In this document: positions 1 to 5,809 of the stretch, piece by piece
Layout of the letters: each line of letters starts with the position of its first letter
How positions within the stretch are numbered: the first letter of the stretch is position 1
Notes under the pieces: model-generated
The model's database searches: none
Told to the model about the DNA's origin: nothing
What the model saw: the letters and a program-made list of their open reading frames with translations, nothing else
Assembly: GCA_946061495.1 (NCBI GenBank)
Contig: CAMGSV010000068.1
Coordinates: 1 to 11,201 of the forward strand
DNA: 11,201 nt
Direction of reading: 5' to 3'
Source of the DNA: an uncultured Spirochaetales bacterium
GTDB lineage: Bacteria > Spirochaetota > Spirochaetia > Treponematales > Treponemataceae
Made by a program: the position numbers and the translations under genes

Positions 1-111
1 GAATGTAGACTGAAATCTTTTCCTAGAATTAAAACTCGACTTTAGGGCTGAGTAATATACTTGCTTTGAGTCAGATTTTTACGTAAGTAAATACGGTGAA
101 GAACTCTACCC
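1..111. other. Left-edge stretch without a gene
   Basis: This stretch lies downstream of the minus-strand hydrolase gene. It is AT-rich and holds only a small TTTAC/GTAAA inverted repeat near 78-91. That repeat is too weak to call a terminator. I see no supported gene or promoter in it. Confidence 0.5.
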
Positions 112-1275
112 TTATTCAGGAACAATTACCTGGGTTGTCTCCGCATCCTGAAGCTTTTCCTGGAGCCACAGCTTTATATCCAGCTTTATTTCCTGATGAG
201 TGGCCCGGAACAGCTGCTGGAATGCCCTCCACACCAGCCTTCGGGTTTCTGCATTCACCAGAAGGAAGGCACTCACAGCCTTGCCAGGATTCTTCTTCCA
301 GGTGTCCACCAATTCAGAGATGGTGGATGCCTGGGAACTGGAAAGAATCTCGAAAAGTCCGTCCACCACACGCTCCCGTTCCTGGCTGGACAAGTCTCGC
401 AGCCAGCTCTTCACACTGCGATCCAGCATCTTGCTGCCACCGGAAACCTGCTCCACCACCTGAAAATGAGGGCCATCCAGCTGCCAGGAAAAAGGATCGT
501 GCTGCAAAAGCCCCGTCTCGTGGCTTTCCACCACGACATAGTCCTCCTCATGCTCCAGCAGCATTCCCACGATGGATTGATTGGGAACAAAGGTGTGGAC
601 GCACTCGCTGATTTCCTGGAATTCCTGAGCCTGGGTAATGCTCAGCTCAAAGCCGGGACCATCATTGTTGTACACATCGCCAATTCGCCGCTGGACCCGT
701 TTCCCACAGAAGGTGGCGGCATACACCGCTAGATTCCCTCCCTTGGAGTGGCCTCCCACCCTGATTTTTCCCGGCAGACGAGTCGCCGCACGGCACAAGT
801 ACTCCAGGGCAGACTGCTGGGCTGGCACTGGCGTCATAAAAACCATGTTGAAGTCTTCCTTCCAGCCCACCAGCGTATTGTCCGTACCACGGAAAGCCAC
901 AAAGAAGCTGCCGTCCCCCAGAGCAATGGTGATGGCAGCAAACTGCTTCTCGCTGGCGGCATCATGCTCCTCCACAAAACCGCTGAGCCGCAGCTGGCCG
1001 TAGCGTTCAGTGGTGGCCAGAGCCTTTAGCATCCTGGCAACGCTCTCGCTGAAAAATAGTCCTGTATCAATCCGAGCGGCGACATCTGAGTCAGCAAAAA
1101 ACGTCTCCGCAGCCTGGGCAATGGTCACTCCCTCCTGGCTGAATTCCTCTGGAACAATCCCATTCAGCCTCAGATAGGCGAATTCACAGAAAATCAAGGC
1201 ATCAATTTCATTGAAGGGTGATGCCTCAAAGGACAAGTCACCCCGCCAGATGATGTAGTCGAAAATCGTACTCAT
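112..1275 (-). CDS. DUF2974 (Mbeg1-like) alpha/beta-hydrolase family protein
   Basis: This is a 387-residue soluble protein with a serine-hydrolase core. The nucleophile elbow is G-H-S-K-G-G at 175-180, with Ser177 the likely nucleophile. A preceding FRGTD segment (128-132) resembles the strand and oxyanion region of lipase-like folds. The NNDGPGF segment (203-209) supplies a candidate acid at Asp205, and His residues near 252-270 could complete the triad. These features match the DUF2974/Mbeg1-like family, annotated as lipase-like but with unknown substrates. The last hundred residues are charged and helical with no motif I recognise. There is no signal peptide, so a cytoplasmic location is inferred. 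The frame stays open upstream to 1359, but I chose ATG at 1275 (MSTIFDYIIW) because family members begin close to this motif and because a promoter ends six bases before it. There is no Shine-Dalgarno. It stands alone, divergent from the psiE-like gene. The family call is fairly firm; the activity is not known. Confidence 0.85.
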   Translation of the reverse strand: MSTIFDYIIWRGDLSFEASPFNEIDALIFCEFAYLRLNGIVPEEFSQEGVTIAQAAETFFADSDVAARIDTGLFFSESVARMLKALATTERYGQLRLSGFVEEHDAASEKQFAAITIALGDGSFFVAFRGTDNTLVGWKEDFNMVFMTPVPAQQSALEYLCRAATRLPGKIRVGGHSKGGNLAVYAATFCGKRVQRRIGDVYNNDGPGFELSITQAQEFQEISECVHTFVPNQSIVGMLLEHEEDYVVVESHETGLLQHDPFSWQLDGPHFQVVEQVSGGSKMLDRSVKSWLRDLSSQERERVVDGLFEILSSSQASTISELVDTWKKNPGKAVSAFLLVNAETRRLVWRAFQQLFRATHQEIKLDIKLWLQEKLQDAETTQVIVPE

Positions 1276-1281
1276 ACTAAA

Positions 1282-1311
1282 AAAATAGTGACAGGTCAAG
1301 CTAGTGGTCAA
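1282..1311 (-). promoter_or_regulatory. Predicted leaderless promoter of the hydrolase gene
   Basis: On the minus strand, TTGACC (1311-1306), an 18-base spacer and TATTTT (1287-1282) are followed by six bases and then the ATG at 1275. Transcription would start at or next to the start codon. A second TTGACC lies at 1299-1294, so the spacer holds a direct copy of the -35 element with a 12-base period. Confidence 0.5.
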
Positions 1312-1352
1312 GTATCTATTTGTTACAAGCTGGAATGAGTGTCGTTTTTTTA

Positions 1353-1390
1353 TTGACAAGCAGAATTCCCTTTGTTACACTTTCTATAAT
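1353..1390 (+). promoter_or_regulatory. Promoter candidates of the psiE-like gene
   Basis: A perfect TTGACA (1353-1358) is followed after 17 bases by TACACT (1376-1381). A perfect TATAAT at 1385-1390 is an alternative -10, but 26 bases from that -35 is too far, and no good -35 sits at the right distance from it. Either start leaves a short leader carrying the Shine-Dalgarno at 1407-1412. Confidence 0.55.
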
Positions 1391-1417
1391 TGACAAATCA
1401 TTCATTTGGAGAATTAC

Positions 1418-1855
1418 ATGAATTTTAAAGACGTCCAACTTGTTCGGCACAAGGTGCAGCACCTCCTGCAGACCATCACCTTTATTTTGGAGCTGATACT
1501 GGCACTCATTGTCACCGCCATTATTGTTATGCAGGGTATCCACCTCATAAAGCTGTTTGTTGCCCACGTATTTGACCCTGCAGTCACGGTGCAGTATTCT
1601 GATTTCTTGAAAGAAGCCCTGGACATTATCGTCGGAGTCGAATTCTTAAAGATGCTGTGTCAGCACAGCATGAGCTCCGTCATCGATGTGCTGCTCTTTG
1701 TACTCGCCCGTCATCTTGTTGTGGTGGAGTCCACCATGCTGGAAAGCCTGCTGTGCATCATCTCCGTTGCCATCCTCTTTGCGGTACGCAAGTTCCTGAT
1801 GATTCGCCCCCTCGCACAAAAGGGACAGAAACAAGAGTCATCTAATCACCATTAA
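1418..1855 (+). CDS. PsiE-family (phosphate-starvation-inducible E-like) membrane protein
   Basis: This is a 145-residue protein with about four hydrophobic segments (roughly 18-40, 66-80, 86-104 and 106-127), so it is an inner-membrane protein. The family-like parts are VEFLKML (74-80) and the SSVIDVLLFVLAR stretch (86-98), typical of PsiE proteins. In E. coli psiE is induced by phosphate starvation and by cAMP-CRP; its molecular function is unknown, and nothing here shows phosphate control. I chose ATG at 1418 rather than an upstream in-frame TTG at 1406 because TGGAGA (1407-1412) is a good Shine-Dalgarno five bases before 1418 and overlaps the TTG. The gene is monocistronic and runs into prsW tail to tail, its TAA sharing bases with the prsW stop. 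The short hydrophilic C-terminus ends in two histidines. The family call is moderately sure. Confidence 0.8.
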   Translation: MNFKDVQLVRHKVQHLLQTITFILELILALIVTAIIVMQGIHLIKLFVAHVFDPAVTVQYSDFLKEALDIIVGVEFLKMLCQHSMSSVIDVLLFVLARHLVVVESTMLESLLCIISVAILFAVRKFLMIRPLAQKGQKQESSNHH

Positions 1856-2517
1856 CTGGCTTCCCCATCCATTCCGGCAGCCTTGCGGTACCAGATTCTG
1901 CACTCCAGGGCTGCCATCAAGATGGCAACAACAGAGAACCACCAGAAACCTCCGCTAAATCCAGCGAAGAAGTTGTAGACTCCATGAAGCGCCACCGCCA
2001 AGACGAAGGGCATCACCAAGGGCACCTTCTTTCCAGGAGCCTTTTCCACAGGATTCCGCCACGTCCATACGTAGATGCCTGAAAGCCCCCCGCACAAGCT
2101 GTGCATGGCAACGGCAGTCAAGGAACGAATTTGAATATTCTGATATCCTGAAAAGAGATAAATGACTGTCTCAAAGCAGCCCAAGGCAAGGCCACTTATC
2201 AGGCTCATGGCAAGGAACACCCCAATGCCCATTTTTTTGTGGGGCAGCAGCAGCAAGGAAAACATCTTCACCATCTCCTCCACCAGCCCGTTAAACACCA
2301 TCACCGTAATGAGCACTGACAACAATGTATCCTTTGAGAACACGGGCATCTTCAGCACAAGGTATTGGAGAATGACAATGGGGATGAGAGAAAACAGTCC
2401 CACCAAGGTGGAGCCGAGACCGTAGCGCACCTTAAAGCCCGGCACGGCAAGACAAAAGAGCACCAAAAAAAACACCAGCGGCACGAAACTCAATCCCATC
2501 AGCACGAATACAGACAT
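1852..2517 (-). CDS. prsW: PrsW-family intramembrane metalloprotease
   Basis: This is a 221-residue polytopic membrane protein with about seven hydrophobic segments. It carries the motifs of the PrsW (glutamic-type CPBP-like) intramembrane proteases: V-E-E-M-V-K at 79-84 (Glu80, Glu81), G-C-F-E at 113-116, and A-L-H-G-V-Y-N at 176-182 (His178). A further histidine-glycine segment, H-S-L-C-G-G, lies at 139-144. The spacing of Glu80/Glu81 and His178 fits the essential EE and H of Bacillus subtilis PrsW, which makes the site-1 cut of anti-sigma factor RsiW. The substrate here is unknown and no sigma/anti-sigma pair is nearby. A TTG at 2553 would add 12 residues with a weak AAGG before it; I prefer ATG at 2517 because a promoter -10 lies exactly six bases upstream of it and the protein then starts at the first membrane segment. 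It is divergent from the aroK-like gene and convergent with psiE. Confidence 0.82.
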   Translation of the reverse strand: MSVFVLMGLSFVPLVFFLVLFCLAVPGFKVRYGLGSTLVGLFSLIPIVILQYLVLKMPVFSKDTLLSVLITVMVFNGLVEEMVKMFSLLLLPHKKMGIGVFLAMSLISGLALGCFETVIYLFSGYQNIQIRSLTAVAMHSLCGGLSGIYVWTWRNPVEKAPGKKVPLVMPFVLAVALHGVYNFFAGFSGGFWWFSVVAILMAALECRIWYRKAAGMDGEAS

Positions 2518-2523
2518 AGCTAT

Positions 2524-2553
2524 ACCATACTCCGAAACCAATTTCTGTTGCAA
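2524..2553 (-). promoter_or_regulatory. Predicted leaderless prsW promoter
   Basis: On the minus strand TTGCAA (2553-2548), an 18-base spacer and TATGGT (2529-2524) lie six bases before the prsW ATG. The -10 is imperfect. The TTGCAA is its own reverse complement and also serves the opposite promoter. A GGAG at 2534-2531 is 13 bases from the ATG, longer than usual for a Shine-Dalgarno. Confidence 0.4.
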
Positions 2554-2576
2554 GCTACCTTGTCACCGGGTATAAT
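2548..2576 (+). promoter_or_regulatory. Leaderless promoter of the aroK-like gene
   Basis: TTGCAA (2548-2553), a 17-base spacer and a consensus TATAAT (2571-2576) are followed by six bases and the ATG at 2583. The start point would coincide with the start codon, so the message should have no leader. There is no Shine-Dalgarno before the ATG. Confidence 0.7.
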
Positions 2577-2582
2577 CTCGCT

Positions 2583-3173
2583 ATGAGTCAGGGAATCATT
2601 CTTTTAGGAATCAAGCATTGCGGCAAGTCCACCCTTGGCCAGATGCTGGGAAAACAGTTCAATTGTCCTTTTTTTGACACCGACAACGTCATTTCAGAAA
2701 TGACTGGAAAGACACCCCGGGAAATCTATCAGCAGCAGGGGGCGGAAGCCTTTATGGAAGCAGAGGCTCGTGCCTGCGACTACCTCGGCCGTTATCTCCA
2801 TACCTTGGGGAAGGATGAGTATGTCATTGCCACAGGAGGCGGCATCTGCACCAACCAGCAGGCACTAGACTCCTTGCACAAGCTGGGCTTCTTTTTGTTT
2901 CTGGAAGTACCGGAGAAGGTGGCCGCCCAGCGCATCATAGACGAAATCCAATGGGTGGATGGTGTCATGACAAACCTGCCCGCCTACATCGCCAGCGAAA
3001 ATCCCGCCTCCACGGAGGATGTGGCGCAAATCTTCGGCAGGTTCTACCAGCAGCGTTCCAACCAATACCGCAAGCTGGCTCAAATCACCTGCAATCTCAA
3101 GGGGGAGACGGCGGAGGAAAACTGCCAGCTGCTTTGCGAAGCCCTCTTTTCCCAAGACTGCCACTGGGACTAG
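2583..3173 (+). CDS. aroK: Shikimate kinase-like P-loop kinase (atypical AroK)
   Basis: This is a 196-residue nucleoside monophosphate kinase-fold protein. It has Walker A G-I-K-H-C-G-K-S-T at 9-17, D-T-D at 32-34 (shikimate-binding aspartate and Mg contact) and A-T-G-G-G at 83-87, in the order and spacing of shikimate kinase, which phosphorylates shikimate at O3 in chorismate synthesis. An R-x-x-x-Y (Arg158, Tyr162) matches the C-terminal substrate-binding arginine. Two things are odd. The F-R-x-x-E shikimate-carboxylate motif reads F-M-E-A-E (57-61), so its arginine is replaced by methionine. The lid, normally rich in Arg with R-P-L-L, is replaced by a longer segment (about 121-152). The protein is about 20 residues longer than usual. 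The family is clear; the substrate is not, and another small-molecule kinase role is possible. No other aromatic-pathway gene is in the window. The start is fixed by the leaderless promoter. Confidence 0.72.
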   Translation: MSQGIILLGIKHCGKSTLGQMLGKQFNCPFFDTDNVISEMTGKTPREIYQQQGAEAFMEAEARACDYLGRYLHTLGKDEYVIATGGGICTNQQALDSLHKLGFFLFLEVPEKVAAQRIIDEIQWVDGVMTNLPAYIASENPASTEDVAQIFGRFYQQRSNQYRKLAQITCNLKGETAEENCQLLCEALFSQDCHWD

Positions 3174-3210
3174 GCCCCATCCAGATGAGCCCCCCACATT
3201 GCCAGGCGAT

Positions 3211-3255
3211 TTAAAATAGAAAGGACCGGAACTCCGTCAAGAAGCCCCGGTCCTT
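3211..3255 (-). terminator. Rho-independent terminator of the nifU-slyD operon
   Basis: A perfect 9-bp stem joins AAGGACCGG (3221-3229) and its complement (3247-3255) around a 17-base loop. Read on the minus strand the stem is followed by a T-rich run (3220-3211), so it mainly terminates slyD. The plus-strand flank has few T residues, so it can serve the aroK-like gene only weakly. Confidence 0.8.
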
Positions 3256-3274
3256 CATCATTCACTGGAAACCA

Positions 3275-3826
3275 TTAGTGGCAGCCACAACCACAGCCGC
3301 TGCAGCCACCGCCACAACCACCGTGGTCATCGTCGTAGTAGTCGTCATCGTCGCCACAGCCACAACCGCAGCCACATCCACCACCAGCCAACTCCTCAGC
3401 GGTGGCCTCCCGAACCTCTACAACCTTGATGTCAAAGAAAAGCTTTTCACCAGCCAGCGGATGGTTTGCATCCACGGTCACGCTTTCGTCGGTAATCTTC
3501 ACCACCGTAACAACATGGCTGCCATCTGGGGAGGAAGCCTCAAACTGCATTCCCACCTCGATGTCGGCTCCGTCAAACTGAGCTTTGGGCACATCAAAGA
3601 CAGCCTCATCGTTCCGCTCACCGTAGGCGTCGGCAGCCTCAATTTCCACGGCAAAGGCATCTCCGGCCACCTTGCCCTCCAGGGCAGCCTCCAGACCGGT
3701 AATCAAATCGCCACGCCCATGGATGTAATCCAGCGGGCCTGCATCCTGGGAAGAATCGATAACCTCACCAGCTGAATTCTTCAAGGTGTACTCAATGGAC
3801 ACCATCTTGTCTTTTGAAATGGTCAT
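3275..3826 (-). CDS. slyD: FKBP-type peptidyl-prolyl isomerase, SlyD type with cysteine-rich metal tail
   Basis: This is a 183-residue cytoplasmic prolyl cis-trans isomerase and chaperone. Residues 1-70 and 120-142 form the FKBP domain (I-E-Y-T-L 11-15; G-L-E-A-A-L-E-G 44-51; Y-G-E-R 68-71; N-H-P-L-A-G-E 121-127). The insert-in-flap chaperone domain lies between (about 72-118, with F-D-V-P and V-G-M-Q-F). This order is that of SlyD. The tail from 148 is Gly/Cys/Asp/His-rich with nine cysteines (151, 153, 155, 157, 171, 175, 178, 180, 182), a D-rich patch (159-167) and a terminal His. In E. coli SlyD such a tail binds nickel and other metals and aids metalloenzyme maturation. A good GAGGAG lies five bases before the ATG. 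It follows the nifU-like gene by 40 bp with no promoter between, so it is probably cotranscribed. Confidence 0.92.
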   Translation of the reverse strand: MTISKDKMVSIEYTLKNSAGEVIDSSQDAGPLDYIHGRGDLITGLEAALEGKVAGDAFAVEIEAADAYGERNDEAVFDVPKAQFDGADIEVGMQFEASSPDGSHVVTVVKITDESVTVDANHPLAGEKLFFDIKVVEVREATAEELAGGGCGCGCGCGDDDDYYDDDHGGCGGGCSGCGCGCH

Positions 3827-3866
3827 TTCAACTCCTCAATGTTTGTGTGGGACAGAGCGCCCAAAA

Positions 3867-4094
3867 TTAGAAGGCCTGGACAACCTCAGTCACCTCAGGG
3901 ATAGCGTCCTTGAGGCGTCGCTCAACACCCTGCTTTAAGGTCATGGTGGCCATGGGACAACCACCGCAGGCGCCCGTCAGCTTAACGTACACCTTGCCCT
4001 CTTCCATCTTCACGTATTCCAGGTCGCCGCCGTCAGCCTGCAGCTGGGGACGAATGGTATCCAATGTTTCCTTTACTTTATCTTCCAGTGACAT
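3867..4094 (-). CDS. NifU-like C-terminal domain Fe-S scaffold protein
   Basis: This is a 75-residue stand-alone NifU C-terminal (Nfu-type) domain. The signature is G-A-C-G-G-C-P at 41-47, with Cys43 and Cys46 as ligands that hold a transient iron-sulphur cluster at a dimer interface. The usual I-R-P-x-L-x-x-D-G-G-D start is at 14-24. There is no N-terminal IscU-like or A-type domain, so it is the minimal form. The frame runs upstream to 4142, but ATG at 4094 (MSLEDKVKET) has AAGGAG five bases before it and starts where the family does; the extra upstream residues would overlap the promoter. It is the first gene of a likely two-gene operon with slyD. It may act as a cluster carrier; the recipients are unknown. 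Divergent from mod. Confidence 0.92.
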   Translation of the reverse strand: MSLEDKVKETLDTIRPQLQADGGDLEYVKMEEGKVYVKLTGACGGCPMATMTLKQGVERRLKDAIPEVTEVVQAF

Positions 4095-4124
4095 ACGCAC
4101 TCCTTCTCGAATAAATATACGCTT

Positions 4125-4153
4125 AAAATACACAGAAAACAACCAATCGTCAA
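4125..4153 (-). promoter_or_regulatory. Promoter of the nifU-slyD operon
   Basis: On the minus strand TTGACG (4153-4148), a 17-base spacer and TATTTT (4130-4125) precede a leader of roughly 25-30 bases that contains the nifU Shine-Dalgarno. It lies back to back with the mod promoter, with 28 bases between the two -35 boxes. Confidence 0.6.
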
Positions 4154-4181
4154 CGGTTAGCAGATGGTAATTTTTAGCAGA

Positions 4182-4210
4182 TTGAGAAAAGTCCTTTTCT
4201 ACAGTACAAT
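4182..4210 (+). promoter_or_regulatory. Predicted leaderless promoter of mod-res
   Basis: TTGAGA (4182-4187), a 17-base spacer and TACAAT (4205-4210) are followed by exactly six bases and the mod ATG. No Shine-Dalgarno precedes the ATG. I see no C-protein gene and no clear operator, so control by a dedicated regulator is not indicated. Confidence 0.6.
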
Positions 4211-4216
4211 GCCTTC

Positions 4217-5806
4217 ATGGTGCAAAAACTAGAATTGACTTGGTATGGAAAAGAAAACGAAATAAAGGTGGAGCCACGCCTCTTAATTGAAAACCGCAGC
4301 CTTTCCAACACGGAAAAGGCCCCGAACACAGAAAACATGCTTATTCACGGAGACAATTTGCTTGCCTTGAAAGCCCTCGAAAAAAAATACGTGGGCAAAG
4401 TCAAATGCATCTACATAGACCCACCGTACAACACGGGGAGTGCCTTTGAGCATTATGATGACAATTTGGAACATTCTATTTGGCTTGGATTGATGCGAGA
4501 AAGATTGAAGCTCTTATGGAATCTTTTATCTGATGATGGAAGTATCTGGATAAGTATTGATGATGAGGAAGTCGCATATCTAAGGATTCTTTGCAATGAA
4601 ATCTTTGGCCGTAATAATTTTGTCACCACAATTATCTGGGAAAAAAGAAAAACAAGAGAAAACAGAAGGGCGTTTTCATTCAAACATGATTATGTTATTG
4701 TTTATGCAGCAAACAAAGAAAAGTTTGAAACCACAAGAAATCCTGTGAACCTTACAGAAGAAGTTTTGAAACGGTATAAAAACCCAGACAACGATCCTCG
4801 TGGTGCTTGGCAATCAATTTCTGTTAATGCACAAGCTGGACATGCAACACAATCTCAATTTTATGAAATCACAACTCCTAGTGGAAAGAAGTTGAATCCT
4901 CCTGCTGGGCGGTGTTGGCTTTATACGAAAGAACGCTTAATGGAACTAATAGCTGACAACCGTATTTATTTCGGTGTAGATGGTACGAATGCTCCTCGGC
5001 TAAAGAAATTTTTATCTGAATCTGAAAATGATGGATTAACTCCTGAAACAATTTGGTATGCAGATGATGTAGGGACAAACGACACATCAAAAAAAGAAAT
5101 TCTTGGACTTTTTGGAAAAGACAATATCTTTGATACTCCCAAACCAGAAACCCTTTTGCAAAGAATAATCCATATAGCCACAAATCCCGGCGACCTTGTC
5201 CTTGATTCCTTCCTGGGATCTGGAACAACAGCCGCTGTTGCCCACAAAATGAACCGCCGCTACATCGGCATTGAAATGGGGGACCATGCCTACACCCACT
5301 GCAAGCTCCGCCTTGACAAGGTTATCTCTGGAGAGGACAAGGGCGGGATAACGGTATCCGCAAACTGGCAGGGTGGCGGCGGCTATCGTTTCTATGAGCT
5401 TGCGCCTTCTTTGATTTTAAAAGATGATTTCGATGAAGAAATCATAAATCCAGCATATAATCCCGAAATGCTTGCCGCAGCCATTGCGCTGCACGAAGGC
5501 TACACCTACGAGCCTGACAAAAGCACATTCTGGAAGCAATCAAAGGGAAATGAAAAAAGCTATCTTTTTGTAACCACACGGCATCTGACGCAAGGTTATA
5601 TGGATTCTATTTTTTCCACGATGGCAGAGGATGAGTTTTTAATCATAGCCTGCAAATCCTATGATTCTGCTTGCGTAAAAGCATACAAAAATATTGCAAT
5701 CAAAAAAATCCCCCAAATGCTCCTTGACTCATGCGAGTTCTCAAAGGAAAACTACAACCTGAACATAGTCAATCCGCCTGCTTATGACGACGAGGAGGAC
5801 GCATAG
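4217..5806 (+). CDS. mod: Type III restriction-modification DNA methyltransferase (Mod subunit)
   Basis: This is a 529-residue DNA amino-methyltransferase of the type III Mod family (N6-adenine by family knowledge). It uses S-adenosylmethionine and gives sequence specificity to both modification and cleavage. The catalytic motif D-P-P-Y-N-T-G is at 68-74; the AdoMet-binding motif F-L-G-S-G-T-T is at 332-338, followed by R-R-Y-I-G-I-E (347-353). The order, catalytic before AdoMet motif, is the beta class. Residues about 140-310 between them are the expected target-recognition region; the recognised site cannot be read from sequence. N-terminal L-E-L-T-W-Y-G-K is typical of Mod starts. Length is a little below many Mod proteins but no motif is missing. 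Base composition is uneven: the central part is very AT-rich, the flanking motif regions are not. An A8 tract lies at 4380-4387. Res follows after three bases. Confidence 0.93.
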   Translation: MVQKLELTWYGKENEIKVEPRLLIENRSLSNTEKAPNTENMLIHGDNLLALKALEKKYVGKVKCIYIDPPYNTGSAFEHYDDNLEHSIWLGLMRERLKLLWNLLSDDGSIWISIDDEEVAYLRILCNEIFGRNNFVTTIIWEKRKTRENRRAFSFKHDYVIVYAANKEKFETTRNPVNLTEEVLKRYKNPDNDPRGAWQSISVNAQAGHATQSQFYEITTPSGKKLNPPAGRCWLYTKERLMELIADNRIYFGVDGTNAPRLKKFLSESENDGLTPETIWYADDVGTNDTSKKEILGLFGKDNIFDTPKPETLLQRIIHIATNPGDLVLDSFLGSGTTAAVAHKMNRRYIGIEMGDHAYTHCKLRLDKVISGEDKGGITVSANWQGGGGYRFYELAPSLILKDDFDEEIINPAYNPEMLAAAIALHEGYTYEPDKSTFWKQSKGNEKSYLFVTTRHLTQGYMDSIFSTMAEDEFLIIACKSYDSACVKAYKNIAIKKIPQMLLDSCEFSKENYNLNIVNPPAYDDEEDA

Positions 5807-5809
5807 AAC

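Noticed and set aside
96..1029. Several plus-strand open frames across the hydrolase gene
   Set aside because: They are antisense shadows of a well-supported minus-strand gene; the translations show low-complexity, Pro/Ser/His-rich sequence with no domain.
1276..1359. N-terminal extension of the hydrolase to 1359
   Set aside because: The added residues have no family character and would overlap the gene's own predicted promoter; the start at 1275 fits the family and the promoter spacing.
2865..3197. Minus-strand open frame opposite the aroK-like gene
   Set aside because: It overlaps a gene with clear kinase motifs and shows no motif of its own; it is a codon-bias shadow.
3278..3380. Repeat-like GCCACA/GCCGCA run as a tandem repeat or CRISPR-like array
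   Set aside because: It encodes the Gly-Cys tail of SlyD and has no fixed repeat unit or spacers.
3278..3775. Plus-strand open frame rich in Ala/Thr/Val opposite slyD
   Set aside because: Its low-complexity start is the antisense reading of the Gly/Cys/Asp tail of slyD.
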